A stretch of 64,000 bases of DNA from an uncultured Oscillospiraceae bacterium (GTDB lineage Bacteria; Bacillota; Clostridia; Oscillospirales; Ruminococcaceae), in the NCBI GenBank assembly GCA_934526065.1, contig CAKSZX010000002.1:1-64000 (forward strand), in the 5' to 3' direction. The translations under genes were made by a program, and so were the position numbers. A model generated the notes under the pieces. The model was not told the DNA's origin, did no database searches, and saw nothing but the letters and a program-made list of their open reading frames with translations. Shown here in pieces: positions 45,163-54,201 of the stretch. Positions within the stretch are counted from its first letter, which is position 1, and the number at the start of each line of letters is the position of its first letter.

Positions 45163-47751
45163 TTATTTAATTATAAGCTGCTGACCGTCACTGTCAACGG
45201 TATAAACCGTGCCGGCTTTCGGGTTATCACGGATAATCCGTTTGGCAAGAAGGGTTTCAACATTGGCCTGTATAAATCTCTTAAGGGGTCTTGCACCGTA
45301 AACTTCATCGTAGCCGTTGTCGATAATAAACTGTTTAGCGCTGTCTGTAATAACAACATCAAGCTGTTTTTCCTCCAAACGAGCTTTAAGGTTTTTAATA
45401 AGCAGGTCAACAACGCTGCCGATTTCGCTCTTGCTCAACGGTTTGTAGAACACAATCTCATCAAGTCTGTTCAAAAATTCAGGTCTGAATGATGACTTCA
45501 ACAGATTATTTACTTTGTCCTTAGCTTCTTGGGTTATCTCGCCGTTTTCAATGCCGTCAAGAATGTACTGTGAACCCAAGTTGGATGTAAGAATTATAAT
45601 CGTGTTCTTAAAGTCAACTGTTCTGCCCTGGCTGTCGGTAATTCTGCCGTCGTCCAATACCTGTAACAAGATGTTGAACACATCCGGGTGGGCTTTTTCA
45701 ATTTCATCAAAGAGGACAACAGAATAAGGCTTTCTTCTTACTGCCTCTGTAAGCTGACCGCCCTCCTCGTAACCTACATATCCCGGAGGCGCACCGATCA
45801 AACGGCTAACGGAGAATTTCTCCATGTATTCGGACATATCAATCCTGATTATGTTCTTCTCATCGTCAAACAAACATTCTGCAAGGCTCTTGGCAAGCTC
45901 TGTTTTACCTACACCGGTAGGACCTAAGAACAGGAATGAACCGATAGGTCTCTTTTCGTCCCGTATGCCGGCCCTTGAACGGAGTATGGCTTCGCTTACT
46001 TTTGTTACAGCCTCGTCTTGACCGATAACTCTCTTATGAAGAATGCTTTCAAGGTTAAGAAGTTTTTCTCTTTCGCCCTCAACAAGCTTTGAAACCGGGA
46101 TACCAGTCCAACGGGAGATTATTCTTGCTATTTCTTCGTCGGTTACCGCATCGTGAAGCAGTGAAGAATCCTTTGCCTCATCGGCAATTTTTTCTTGTTC
46201 CGCAAGTTGTTTCTGCAACTCAGGCAATTTGCCGTATTTCAGCTCGGCGGCCTTGTTAAGGTCATATTCTCGCTCGGCTTTTTCCATATCGGCATTTACA
46301 TGCTCGATTTCCTCACGGAGTTTTTGAACCTTGTTAATGGAATTCTTCTCATTTTCCCAACGGGCTTTCATTTCCTTATACTTGTCACGCATTTCGGCAA
46401 GTTCTTTTTGCAAAGCTTCAAGTCTGTCCTTTGAAAGATTATCGGTTTCGTGTTTCAAAGCCGCCTCTTCAATTTCAAGCTGCATAATTTTTCTTTGCAA
46501 ATCGTCCATTTCCGCAGGGGAGGAGTCAAGCTCTGTTTTTATCAAAGCACAGGCCTCATCAACCAGGTCTATGGCTTTATCCGGCAAAAATCTGTCGGTG
46601 ATATATCTGTTAGACAAAACTGCGGCGGCAATTAAGGCGTTATCGTGGATTTTAACCCCGTGGTAAACCTCGTATCTCTCCTTGATACCTCTCAAAATCG
46701 AGATTGTATCTTCAACTGTCGGCTCGTCAACCTGTACAGGCTGAAAACGTCTTTCAAGAGCCGGGTCTTTTTCAATGTACTTCCTGTACTCGTCAAGAGT
46801 TGTGGCACCTATACAGTGCAGCTCACCTCTGGCAAGCATAGGTTTAAGCAGGTTGCCTGCGTCCATTGCACCGTCGGTTTTACCTGCGCCTACAATGGTG
46901 TGCAGCTCATCAATGAACAAGATTATTTCGCCCTCGCTCTTTTTAACCTCTGCCAAAACGCTCTTTAATCTCTCTTCAAATTCGCCTCTGTATTTGGCAC
47001 CGGCAACAAGAGAACCCATATCAAGGCTGAATATTCTGCGGTCTTTAAGGTTAGCCGGCACATCGCCTTTTACAATACGCTGTGCAAGACCCTCGGCAAT
47101 GGCTGTTTTACCTACGCCCGGTTCACCGATTAAAACAGGGTTGTTCTTTGTTTTCCTTGAAAGAATACGGATAACATTTCTTATCTCGCTGTCCCTGCCG
47201 ATAACAGGATCAAGCTTTTGTGCCTTTGCAAGTGCAACCAAGTCCTGACCGTATTTTGAAAGAACATCATAGGTGCTTTCCGGGTTATCCGATGTAACCC
47301 TTGTGTTACCCCTGACCTCCTGCAAAACCTTTAAAAATTTGTCCTCGGTTATATTAAATATCCTAAACAGTTCTTTTACATTGCCTGTGGCGGTGTGAAG
47401 AATACCCAGTGTAAGGTGTTCAACCGATACATATTCGTCACCCATTTGTGCGGCGGTCTGTTCGGCATCGTTTAAGGCTCTGTCGGTTTCGGAAGAAATA
47501 TATATCTTATCTGCCTCTCTCTGTCCCGAAACTTTCGGCAAAGCGGCAATTTTTCTTTTCAAATCATCGCAGAAGTTATTTACATCAATACCCATTTTTG
47601 TAAACAACTGTCCGTTAAGGCTGTCCTGCCCCGTAAGCAGTGACAACAAAAGATGCTCCGGCTGTAAAGTCTGATTTGAATAGCTTACAGCAACGCTTTG
47701 CGCATTCTGTAAAACTTCAGCCGATTTTTGTGTGAGCTTATTTGTATTCAT
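45163..47751 (-). CDS. clpB: ATP-dependent chaperone ClpB
   Basis: ClpB is a hexameric disaggregase that works with DnaK to recover proteins after heat stress. The 862 residues comprise the N-domain, AAA-1 (Walker A 'GEPGVGKTAIAEG' near 209), a long coiled-coil middle domain (about 400-530) and AAA-2 ('GPTGVGKTELAKS' near 607). The middle domain separates ClpB from ClpA/ClpC, and no ClpP-binding loop is evident. I start at MNTNKL (47751), because the upstream GTG overlaps the ribosome binding site AAGGAG. It is preceded by a ribbon-helix-helix gene 12 bases away. Confidence 0.96.
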   Translation of the reverse strand: MNTNKLTQKSAEVLQNAQSVAVSYSNQTLQPEHLLLSLLTGQDSLNGQLFTKMGIDVNNFCDDLKRKIAALPKVSGQREADKIYISSETDRALNDAEQTAAQMGDEYVSVEHLTLGILHTATGNVKELFRIFNITEDKFLKVLQEVRGNTRVTSDNPESTYDVLSKYGQDLVALAKAQKLDPVIGRDSEIRNVIRILSRKTKNNPVLIGEPGVGKTAIAEGLAQRIVKGDVPANLKDRRIFSLDMGSLVAGAKYRGEFEERLKSVLAEVKKSEGEIILFIDELHTIVGAGKTDGAMDAGNLLKPMLARGELHCIGATTLDEYRKYIEKDPALERRFQPVQVDEPTVEDTISILRGIKERYEVYHGVKIHDNALIAAAVLSNRYITDRFLPDKAIDLVDEACALIKTELDSSPAEMDDLQRKIMQLEIEEAALKHETDNLSKDRLEALQKELAEMRDKYKEMKARWENEKNSINKVQKLREEIEHVNADMEKAEREYDLNKAAELKYGKLPELQKQLAEQEKIADEAKDSSLLHDAVTDEEIARIISRWTGIPVSKLVEGEREKLLNLESILHKRVIGQDEAVTKVSEAILRSRAGIRDEKRPIGSFLFLGPTGVGKTELAKSLAECLFDDEKNIIRIDMSEYMEKFSVSRLIGAPPGYVGYEEGGQLTEAVRRKPYSVVLFDEIEKAHPDVFNILLQVLDDGRITDSQGRTVDFKNTIIILTSNLGSQYILDGIENGEITQEAKDKVNNLLKSSFRPEFLNRLDEIVFYKPLSKSEIGSVVDLLIKNLKARLEEKQLDVVITDSAKQFIIDNGYDEVYGARPLKRFIQANVETLLAKRIIRDNPKAGTVYTVDSDGQQLIIK

Positions 47752-47763
47752 AAAAATCACTCC

Positions 47764-48411
47764 TTATAAATTGACTATATCTTTCGTAATATTGGCAACA
47801 TACAGCTTTTCTGTATTTCGCTTTGCAAGAGTAGGAGAGGTGGCGTAATCCTCAAAATATGTTTTCATACACCTGTCCATTAAGTCGGCGTACTTTGCAA
47901 TCAGCTTTCCGTACTCCCGGTAGCCTGTGTGAGGAATTTTCCTCAAAAGCCTTGTGTATCTGCCGTCAGAAATGTCAAATTCCTGCCGATAAACGCCGTT
48001 GTGCTTTACTTCGCTTGCCGCCCAAGCATTGAAAAAGTCATTTAAAATATTTATCAAGGTCACATTTTGACTTCTCATTGTGACTTTCATCTGCCCCCGA
48101 TAATCACCGTTTTCAAAAAGCTCAACAGTGTACTTAATTGTGGGCTTGTACTTGTACTTTAAAGCGGAGCGCATATTTATAAGCGAGCCGGAACCCAAAG
48201 GCTGAACCGCAAGGGACGAGTTTCTTTGAATAAATTCGTCAATATACTTAAAAACATCGTTTACCATGGTTTCCGCCGTAGGTACGCTTACATGCCGTGC
48301 AAGTATTCTGTTTATCATATTTGAACGGCTTGTTCCTTGCCGGTTGCTCAATATATCTATTTGATTTATGATTTCGTCGTCAAGAACAATGCTGTAAACT
48401 GACTTGCTCAT
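47764..48411 (-). CDS. Ribbon-helix-helix regulator-like protein upstream of clpB
   Basis: This 215-residue protein begins with a CopG/Arc-type ribbon-helix-helix, 'YSIVLDDEIINQIDILSNRQGTSRSNMINRIL' (about 6-38), a dimeric DNA-binding fold. The remaining 170 residues are an unassigned alpha/beta domain, unusually large for this class, which may sense a signal. Two 16-base direct repeats cover the promoter at 48454-48490. Being first in an operon with clpB, it is a good candidate for its regulator and for self-control. Confidence 0.8.
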   Translation of the reverse strand: MSKSVYSIVLDDEIINQIDILSNRQGTSRSNMINRILARHVSVPTAETMVNDVFKYIDEFIQRNSSLAVQPLGSGSLINMRSALKYKYKPTIKYTVELFENGDYRGQMKVTMRSQNVTLINILNDFFNAWAASEVKHNGVYRQEFDISDGRYTRLLRKIPHTGYREYGKLIAKYADLMDRCMKTYFEDYATSPTLAKRNTEKLYVANITKDIVNL

Positions 48412-48440
48412 CTTTTTCTCATCTCCTTCTTACGGTTAAA

Positions 48441-48490
48441 ATTGTACACCAAGTTATATAATTTGTCAATCGAATTATATAAAATGTCAA
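48441..48490 (-). promoter_or_regulatory. Promoter with direct-repeat operator for the RHH-clpB operon
   Basis: Minus strand: TTGACA (48469-48464), 17 bases, TACAAT (48446-48441). On the plus strand TTATATAATTTGTCAA (48454-48469) and TTATATAAAATGTCAA (48475-48490) match at 14 of 16 bases with a 21-base step, two helix turns. No CIRCE element or CtsR heptad repeat is present. Confidence 0.7.
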
Positions 48491-48508
48491 ACATTTTTCA
48501 CAAATAAA

Positions 48509-48535
48509 AACCAATCCTCAAAAAGGGGATTGGTT
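48509..48535 (-). terminator. Terminator of the small membrane protein gene
   Basis: CCAATCC (48511-48517) with GGATTGG (48527-48533); the minus-strand tail is TTTTTATTTG. Confidence 0.65.
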
Positions 48536-48553
48536 GAGAGTATAAGTAAGAAG

Positions 48554-48841
48554 CTAATGAATAAATTGTATTTTAAAAGCGGTAACTAAATGGGTTACAG
48601 CTGATAAAATAAACAGTTCGTAAGATTTAAAATAATAGGCAACACCTGCAAAAATTACAAAAGTAAGCAATATTAAGGAAAGCTTTGTGCTTTTGCTCCG
48701 TTCGGTGCTTGCTGTTATAATCGGAGCAGTCATACCCACATAAAGTATGAGTCCATGTAGTTTGCCTGTACAAAGCGCAACAGTTCCAAAGGCAATAACT
48801 ATTGCAATAAAGTGATTGTTTTTAAGTTTGTCCTTTAACAT
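48554..48841 (-). CDS. Small membrane protein, possible AgrB fragment
   Basis: The 95-residue protein has about three to four hydrophobic segments. The arrangement 'APIITASTERSKSTKLSLILLTFVIF' faintly recalls the C-terminal half of AgrB, the membrane protease that matures signalling peptides, but the catalytic His/Cys half is absent and no agrD-like peptide is nearby. It could be a remnant or an unrelated small membrane protein. It has its own terminator. Confidence 0.45.
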   Translation of the reverse strand: MLKDKLKNNHFIAIVIAFGTVALCTGKLHGLILYVGMTAPIITASTERSKSTKLSLILLTFVIFAGVAYYFKSYELFILSAVTHLVTAFKIQFIH

Positions 48842-48956
48842 AAAGCAGCCTCCGATTATATAAATAGGTTTAAAAAGATTTTACTTATATATATTATATA
48901 ATAATATTCAATCATAGTCAATAATATTTGATAATGATTGACAAAAATAAAAGAAA

Positions 48957-48990
48957 AACAACTCCTGAATAATCAAGAGCTGTCTTTCTT
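48957..48990 (-). terminator. Terminator of the amidohydrolase gene
   Basis: ACAaCTCcTGA pairs with TCAaGAGcTGT; the minus-strand side runs TTTTTCTTTTATTTTT. Confidence 0.6.
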
Positions 48991-49078
48991 TCAGTATATT
49001 TTGAGGTTTTAGTAATATGCAATATATAAAATAGGCTTTAATTTATTGACGAAAATCAATAAGAAAAGATAACCGATA

Positions 49079-50248
49079 TTATTTTGCAAATTTAACTTTA
49101 CCGCCGATAACCGTCATACGGCAGTCCATAACAGACTGAATATCTTCGATAGGGTTGCCGCCGTAAACGGTAAAGTTGGCTTTTTTACCTGTTTCGATTG
49201 TGCCGTGTGTATCGGAAACGCCGCAAAGATCGGCAGAATTGATAGTACCTGTCTTGATAGCGTCCCAGTTTGACATACCGGCCTGTGTCATCAAAATCAT
49301 TTCGTAAGCTGTCATGTCATGCTCGTTAAACGGTGTGCCTGCGTCTGTGCCAAGGGCAATCTTAACGCCTGCTTTATAAGCGTTTCTGAATGTTTCCTTG
49401 TGGGCTTCAAATGCGCCTTTAACTTTTCTTATAACAAAGTCGGAAACCTTGTCAGGGTTTACATAAATCCAGTACATAGCCGCAAGGGTAGGTACATAAA
49501 CTGTGCCGTGTTCTTTCATCCAGTCAAAGCACCAGTCATCCATATAGAAACCGTGTTCGATAGAATCTATGCCTGCTCTCAAAGCATTTTTAATGCCCAC
49601 CATGCCCTGTGCGTGGGTAGCTGTTTTTGCGTTTACCTTGTGGGCTTCTTCAATGGCGGCTCTCATTTCCTCCTCTGTAAGTTGAGGTGAACCGGGCTCA
49701 ACACCTTTTGTCATAACGCCGCCGGTAGCCATAATTTTAATCCAATCTGCACCGGCACGAAGCTGCTCACGGGCGGCTTTTCTTACATCGTCAACGCCGT
49801 CTGCCTCACGGCCGCTTGTCCAACCGTGGCCGCCTGTCATACAAATAACCTTGCCGGAAACAACCATTTCAGGGCCGTCGATTTTACCGGAATTGATAGC
49901 GTCTCTCAAATCAATATCAATGTATTCCGCACCGCCTACATCTCTTACATATGTAACGCCGGAGCGAAGGTACTTTTTGCAGTTTTCGATGCCGCCGATT
50001 GTAGCTTCTGCAATTTTCTTTCTGCCGTCCTGGGCTGTTTCAACTGAAAGAACCGTGTGAACATGGCAGTTGAAAAGACCCGGAGAAACATAATTTCCGC
50101 CGAAATCTATAACTTCGGCACCATCCGGGCAGGCGATGTTTTCGCCGATTTCCTTGATAACACCGTCCTCAACGATAATGGAACCTTTGATTATTTTTTC
50201 ATTTACAACATCCATGATGTTGCCGTTTGTAAAATACTGAACACTCAT
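49079..50248 (-). CDS. Metal-dependent amidohydrolase (imidazolonepropionase/dipeptidase-like)
   Basis: This 389-residue protein is an amidohydrolase with metal ligands H62-x-H64 in 'LFNCHVHT', a probable carboxylated Lys in 'WIKIMATGG' near 175, His in 'ATHAQG' and 'SIEHG', and Asp in 'GTDAGTP'. The pattern fits the group that cleaves N-acyl or Xaa-Pro/Xaa-Arg dipeptides as well as imidazolonepropionase. Without hut genes, a dipeptidase role is more likely. The start at 50248 is chosen from GAGG spacing. Divergent from two regulator genes that may control it. Confidence 0.85.
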   Translation of the reverse strand: MSVQYFTNGNIMDVVNEKIIKGSIIVEDGVIKEIGENIACPDGAEVIDFGGNYVSPGLFNCHVHTVLSVETAQDGRKKIAEATIGGIENCKKYLRSGVTYVRDVGGAEYIDIDLRDAINSGKIDGPEMVVSGKVICMTGGHGWTSGREADGVDDVRKAAREQLRAGADWIKIMATGGVMTKGVEPGSPQLTEEEMRAAIEEAHKVNAKTATHAQGMVGIKNALRAGIDSIEHGFYMDDWCFDWMKEHGTVYVPTLAAMYWIYVNPDKVSDFVIRKVKGAFEAHKETFRNAYKAGVKIALGTDAGTPFNEHDMTAYEMILMTQAGMSNWDAIKTGTINSADLCGVSDTHGTIETGKKANFTVYGGNPIEDIQSVMDCRMTVIGGKVKFAK

Positions 50249-50490
50249 TTTTAATATCCTCATTCTTAAAAGTTTTGAACCTGTTCGGTTAACTTGATTT
50301 AGATTTTAACAGATGTTGACCGAAAAATCAAAAAATGTAAAATCAATTTAAATGTGACATATTTATAAAAAGGTTTATTATAAGTTGACAAATCTGCCAA
50401 ACTGTGGTATTTTAAAATCAGAAAATAAAATTTTGATGTCTTATCAATTAAATGTCAATTTATAGTAAACAAAAAAGCGAGGTGTCAATT

Positions 50491-51207
50491 ATGGAGGGCA
50501 TCAATGAATTTGTAGGCGGCAGAATACGCACTATAAGAAAAGGCAAAAAAATGAGCATTCAACAGCTTGCGGATGCTATTCACAAAAGCAAAGCATGCGT
50601 TTCAAAGTACGAAAAAGGGGAGATAACCGTTGACATTCCCACGTTATTTGAAATTGCCTCGGCATTGGAGGTTTTGCCTGAAAGGCTTATTAACTACGAA
50701 GTAAAGCCAAAAATAGAAGTGGGCAGTGCTCTTGGGGGAACAAGTTCTTTCTTTAAAGCAAATAGGTTGTATTTCTATTATCGTGACGGCAGATTTTCGG
50801 ATATTAAAGAGGGTGTAATAAATATCCGCAACGAAAACGGCGGCAGTGTTTGCCCGGCGGACTTTACAATTACAATTACAACCGAAAACGGTTATTCTAC
50901 GGAAATTTACTACACCGGTACGGTTACTTACAGCGATATGCTTATAAGGTTTTCTCTGCAAAATCAATACAATGCTCTCGAAGAAGACCTTTTGTATATT
51001 TTTAATCCTCTGGAATATCGCAACGGCACAAACGGTTTGATATGCGGTATATCCTCAACCGACTTAGTGCCTTGCGCTTTTAAGTGCATAGTCAGTCTTA
51101 CGCCTATGCGGCATGATGATGTACTTAAAGAAAGGCTTACTTTTACAAAAAAAGAGCTGCAACAGCTTAAAAAAATGAATATGCTTACAATTACAAATCA
51201 GTTCTGA
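50491..51207 (+). CDS. XRE-family transcriptional regulator
   Basis: The 238-residue protein starts with an XRE helix-turn-helix at about 8-62, 'RIRTIRKGKKMSIQQLADAI' then 'KACVSKYEKGEITVDIPTLFEIA'. The C-terminal ~170 residues form a beta-rich domain I do not recognise, perhaps a ligand sensor. The ATG at 50491 is chosen, with GAGGTG before it. It is followed 16 bases later by a Crp-type regulator gene, so the two are co-transcribed. Divergent from the amidohydrolase. Confidence 0.85.
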   Translation: MEGINEFVGGRIRTIRKGKKMSIQQLADAIHKSKACVSKYEKGEITVDIPTLFEIASALEVLPERLINYEVKPKIEVGSALGGTSSFFKANRLYFYYRDGRFSDIKEGVINIRNENGGSVCPADFTITITTENGYSTEIYYTGTVTYSDMLIRFSLQNQYNALEEDLLYIFNPLEYRNGTNGLICGISSTDLVPCAFKCIVSLTPMRHDDVLKERLTFTKKELQQLKKMNMLTITNQF

Positions 51208-51223
51208 TACGGAGGTACAGGAA

Positions 51224-51898
51224 ATGAATCACGACGAAATTTATGAGTTTCTGGCTACACAGCACCGGGATTTTTGGCAAAATCTCTCCGATGAAGAAAA
51301 GGAGTATGTGGCCTCAACATCCGGCAGTGTAAGTTACAAAGCGGGACAGAACATTCACAGCTCGGGCAACAGGTGCGCCGGTGTTTTGTTTATCGAAAAA
51401 GGTTATCTGCGAATTTATATAATGAGTGAGGACGGCAAGGAAGTAACCCTTTACCGCTTAGGCGATGGGGAAGTTTGCATTATGTCAGCTTCTTGTGTTA
51501 TGGACGATATAACATTTGATGTTTATATTGACGCAGAGGCTGATACAGAGGCATTGCTCTTACCTACATCAACATTTTCTAAATTGAGAAAAAACAACAT
51601 ATATGTAGAAAACTATTCCAATAAAATGAAGGCTATGCGCTTTTCCGACGCTATGTGGACAATGCAACAGATATTGTTTTTCAGTTTTGATAAAAGACTT
51701 GCTATATTCTTGTATGACGAACTTGTAAAACACGGTCCTATTATCAGATATTCCCACATGGATATTGCAAAATATTTAGGCAGTGCCAGAGAGGTTGTTT
51801 CAAGAATGTTAAAGTATTTTGAAACAGAGGGCATAGTAAAGGTTTCTCGCAAGGAGATAGAAATTATCGACAAAAAGAAACTTATGGAACACATATAA
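51224..51898 (+). CDS. Crp/Fnr-family transcriptional regulator
   Basis: This 224-residue protein has an N-terminal cyclic-nucleotide-type beta barrel (about 20-130, 'YKAGQNIHSSGNRCAGVLFIEKGYLRIY', broken by loops) and a C-terminal winged helix with recognition block 'YLGSAREVVSRMLKYFETEGIV'. No four-cysteine cluster of the Fnr type is seen, though several Cys occur in the barrel ('EVCIMSASCVMDD'), a position used for redox or metal sensing in some relatives. The signal is unknown. Confidence 0.9.
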   Translation: MNHDEIYEFLATQHRDFWQNLSDEEKEYVASTSGSVSYKAGQNIHSSGNRCAGVLFIEKGYLRIYIMSEDGKEVTLYRLGDGEVCIMSASCVMDDITFDVYIDAEADTEALLLPTSTFSKLRKNNIYVENYSNKMKAMRFSDAMWTMQQILFFSFDKRLAIFLYDELVKHGPIIRYSHMDIAKYLGSAREVVSRMLKYFETEGIVKVSRKEIEIIDKKKLMEHI

Positions 51899-51908
51899 AT
51901 TAAATATT

Positions 51909-51950
51909 AAAGCCTATGCAAGACTAAACTGCCTTGCATAGGCTTTTGTT
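51909..51950. terminator. Bidirectional terminator
   Basis: AAAGCCTATGCAAG pairs with CTTGCATAGGCTTT, then TTGTTT. Confidence 0.85.
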
Positions 51951-51964
51951 TGGCTTTAAATCAA

Positions 51965-53410
51965 TCAAAGTTCGATTTTTTCAAAATCCGAAAGTTCAAG
52001 AAGCGACAGCCGGTCGTCCTCTATTTTTTCAAGGCCCGCAAGCCTGTTTGCTTGGTTTACAAGGGCCTTTTCAAAAAAGTTTCTCACATCTCTTGCATTG
52101 GCGTAATTTTCCGGTTTGTTTTCACATCTTTTTGTGAAAAATTCACCGGCGTATTTTTTTGCCTCAGGGCTTATTGTCATGCCGTTTTTGCCGGCTCGCA
52201 TTTCCAAAATGGCAAGCAATTCTTCCGGTGTGTAGTCGTTAAAGTAGATGTATTTATTAAAACGGGATTTAAGCCCCGGATTAGACTGTAAAAATTCTTC
52301 CATAGGCTCGGTGTAACCGGCAACAATGACAATTAAATCGTCACGGTTGTCCTCCATGTATTTAAGCAGAGTGTCAACGGCCTCAAAACCATAGTCCGTG
52401 GCGCTTCTGTTTACGGTAAGTGAATAAGCCTCGTCGATGAAAAGCACGCCTCCCTTGGCTTTTTCCACAACTTCCCGAACTTTCAAAGCCGTCTGTCCCA
52501 CATAGCCGCCTACAAGGCCGGAGCGATCAACTTCCGTCAAATGTCCTTTTGACAACAACCCCATTGATTTATATATTTTTGCAAGCAATCTTGCTATTGT
52601 GGTTTTGCCTGTGCCGGGATTGCCGTAAAACACCATGTGAAGGCTCATGGCCGGGGTAGACATTCCCCTCTCTTGTCTGATTTTGCGTATTTTAACAAGA
52701 TTTATAAGGCTGTTTACATCTTCTTTAACTTGTTCAAGACCCACAAGTTCATTTAATTCCGCCAAAAGTTCTTCGGTGGTTTTTTCCGGCTCTTCTTTTT
52801 TCTTATTCTCGGTTTTTTCGGCCTTTGATTTGTCAACAACAGGGAAATTGCCGCCGAAACCTTCGCCTCTTGGGGTGTTGTTAGGCAGACTTACCTTTTT
52901 GGAGCCATTTTTATAATCGCTCAATGTCAAATTAACATCGTCAACATACCGACCGTTTGCAAAATTATTCAAATTTTCGCAGTAAAGATTAAGATTAAAT
53001 ACCTCGCCGTCGGTTATGCCGTCACACTTTAAAAATTCCGTGCCTAAAAAGCGATACAAGTTTATTAAAGTTTGGCATGTTTTCGGGTCTTTTGACGCTT
53101 TGACAAATGCCTTAAAAGTGTACGGCACTTGATTTGCGTAATTTGTGCCGTAAATTCTGTTGGCAATGGCGTATTCACGCATTTCTTTTATATTGTAGTC
53201 AAAGCCTAAATATTCTTTTATAAAATCGGATTCCCCGGCGGTTATTTTTCCGTCATAAAAACTTAAATTTAAAAGAAAATGAAAAAGTTCTCCTCTGAAA
53301 ATTTCCCTTGCGGCAGCGGTGTTGCTCTTATCCCACCGGTCGCTTTTCTCTAAGGCGTCACACATTTTGTATGCGGCCTCAACAGCGGATTTTAATTTTG
53401 AGTTTGTCAT
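51965..53410 (-). CDS. AAA+ ATPase, SpoVK/CbbX-like, with N-terminal helical domain
   Basis: The 481-residue protein has a C-terminal AAA+ module: 'ELVGLEQVKEDV' start, Walker A 'GNPGTGKTT' near 268, 'VGGYVGQTALKVREVV' pore segment and Walker B 'GVLFIDEAY' near 323. This is the SpoVK/CbbX class of remodelling ATPases. Residues 1-150 form a helical domain resembling TerB-like regions ('LSFYDGKITAGESDFIKEYLG'), and a Glu/Lys linker joins the two. SpoVK acts in spore maturation, but this fused form could serve another complex. Single gene. Confidence 0.85.
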   Translation of the reverse strand: MTNSKLKSAVEAAYKMCDALEKSDRWDKSNTAAAREIFRGELFHFLLNLSFYDGKITAGESDFIKEYLGFDYNIKEMREYAIANRIYGTNYANQVPYTFKAFVKASKDPKTCQTLINLYRFLGTEFLKCDGITDGEVFNLNLYCENLNNFANGRYVDDVNLTLSDYKNGSKKVSLPNNTPRGEGFGGNFPVVDKSKAEKTENKKKEEPEKTTEELLAELNELVGLEQVKEDVNSLINLVKIRKIRQERGMSTPAMSLHMVFYGNPGTGKTTIARLLAKIYKSMGLLSKGHLTEVDRSGLVGGYVGQTALKVREVVEKAKGGVLFIDEAYSLTVNRSATDYGFEAVDTLLKYMEDNRDDLIVIVAGYTEPMEEFLQSNPGLKSRFNKYIYFNDYTPEELLAILEMRAGKNGMTISPEAKKYAGEFFTKRCENKPENYANARDVRNFFEKALVNQANRLAGLEKIEDDRLSLLELSDFEKIEL

Positions 53411-53558
53411 AGCATTTGCCTCGCATTTTATGTTATAAGTAAATTTTAAACTATCTAAAAAGAACTGTCAATATTATAATACAATTCTTTACAATACATT
53501 GGCAATGTGGTAAAATGTAGGCAGTAAAATTAAAACAATTCTAAAAGGAGATACATAT

Positions 53559-54110
53559 ATGAAGTTGGTTGTTGCGTCCGATATTCATGGCTCTGCGTTT
53601 TATTGCCGTAAATTTTTGGACTGTTATAAGAAAGAAAATGCCGATAAACTGATTTTGTTGGGTGATATTTTATACCACGGCCCGAGAAATGACCTGCCGG
53701 AGGAATACGCCCCTAAAAAAGTTATTGAAATGCTCAATGACATTAAAGATGAAATCCTTTGCGTAAGGGGCAACTGCGATACGGAAGTTGATCAGATGGT
53801 TTTAAAGTTCCCTATACTTGCGGATTATGCCTTTTTGTACTGGCGTGATAAAATGGTTTTCATCACCCATGGTCACAATTTCAATTTGAAAAATTTGCCT
53901 ATGTTAAAAAAGGGGGATATTCTTTTACACGGCCATACACATATACCCGCTTGTGAAAAAACCGACCTTTGCACATACATAAATCCGGGTTCGGTTTCCA
54001 TTCCTAAGGAAAACAGCGCACACAGCTATATTGTTATAACAGATGATGAAATCATTTTTAAAGACCTTGACGGCAACGCATATAAAAAGGTTTCTTATGA
54101 TGAGTTATAA
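53559..54110 (+). CDS. yfcE: YfcE-type metallophosphodiesterase
   Basis: The 183-residue protein is a calcineurin-like phosphoesterase. Metal ligands are D8 and H10 in 'ASDIHG', Asp in 'LLGDILYHGPRND', Asn in 'VRGNCDTEVD', and His in 'ITHGHNF' and 'LHGHTHIP'. It hydrolyses phosphodiesters; the natural substrate is unknown. AAGGAG precedes the start. Single gene with terminator. Confidence 0.93.
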   Translation: MKLVVASDIHGSAFYCRKFLDCYKKENADKLILLGDILYHGPRNDLPEEYAPKKVIEMLNDIKDEILCVRGNCDTEVDQMVLKFPILADYAFLYWRDKMVFITHGHNFNLKNLPMLKKGDILLHGHTHIPACEKTDLCTYINPGSVSIPKENSAHSYIVITDDEIIFKDLDGNAYKKVSYDEL

Positions 54111-54144
54111 GTTTTAAAATATATAATTTTGTTGCAAAATAAAA

Positions 54145-54186
54145 AATAGCGGCACCGAGAATTCCAAATTTTCGGTGCCGCTATTA
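54145..54186. terminator. Bidirectional terminator
   Basis: AATAGCGGCACCGA pairs with TCGGTGCCGCTATT between convergent genes. Confidence 0.85.
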
Positions 54187-54201
54187 AATATAAATTTAAG
54201 T

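Noticed and set aside
48441..48490. CtsR heptad repeats before clpB
   Set aside because: TGTCAA occurs twice, but the spacing and flanks do not match the CtsR consensus, and the units extend as 16-base direct repeats with a 21-base step.
48554..48841. Complete agr-type quorum-sensing locus
   Set aside because: Only a weak C-terminal AgrB-like pattern; no protease half, no AgrD peptide, no sensor kinase or response regulator nearby.
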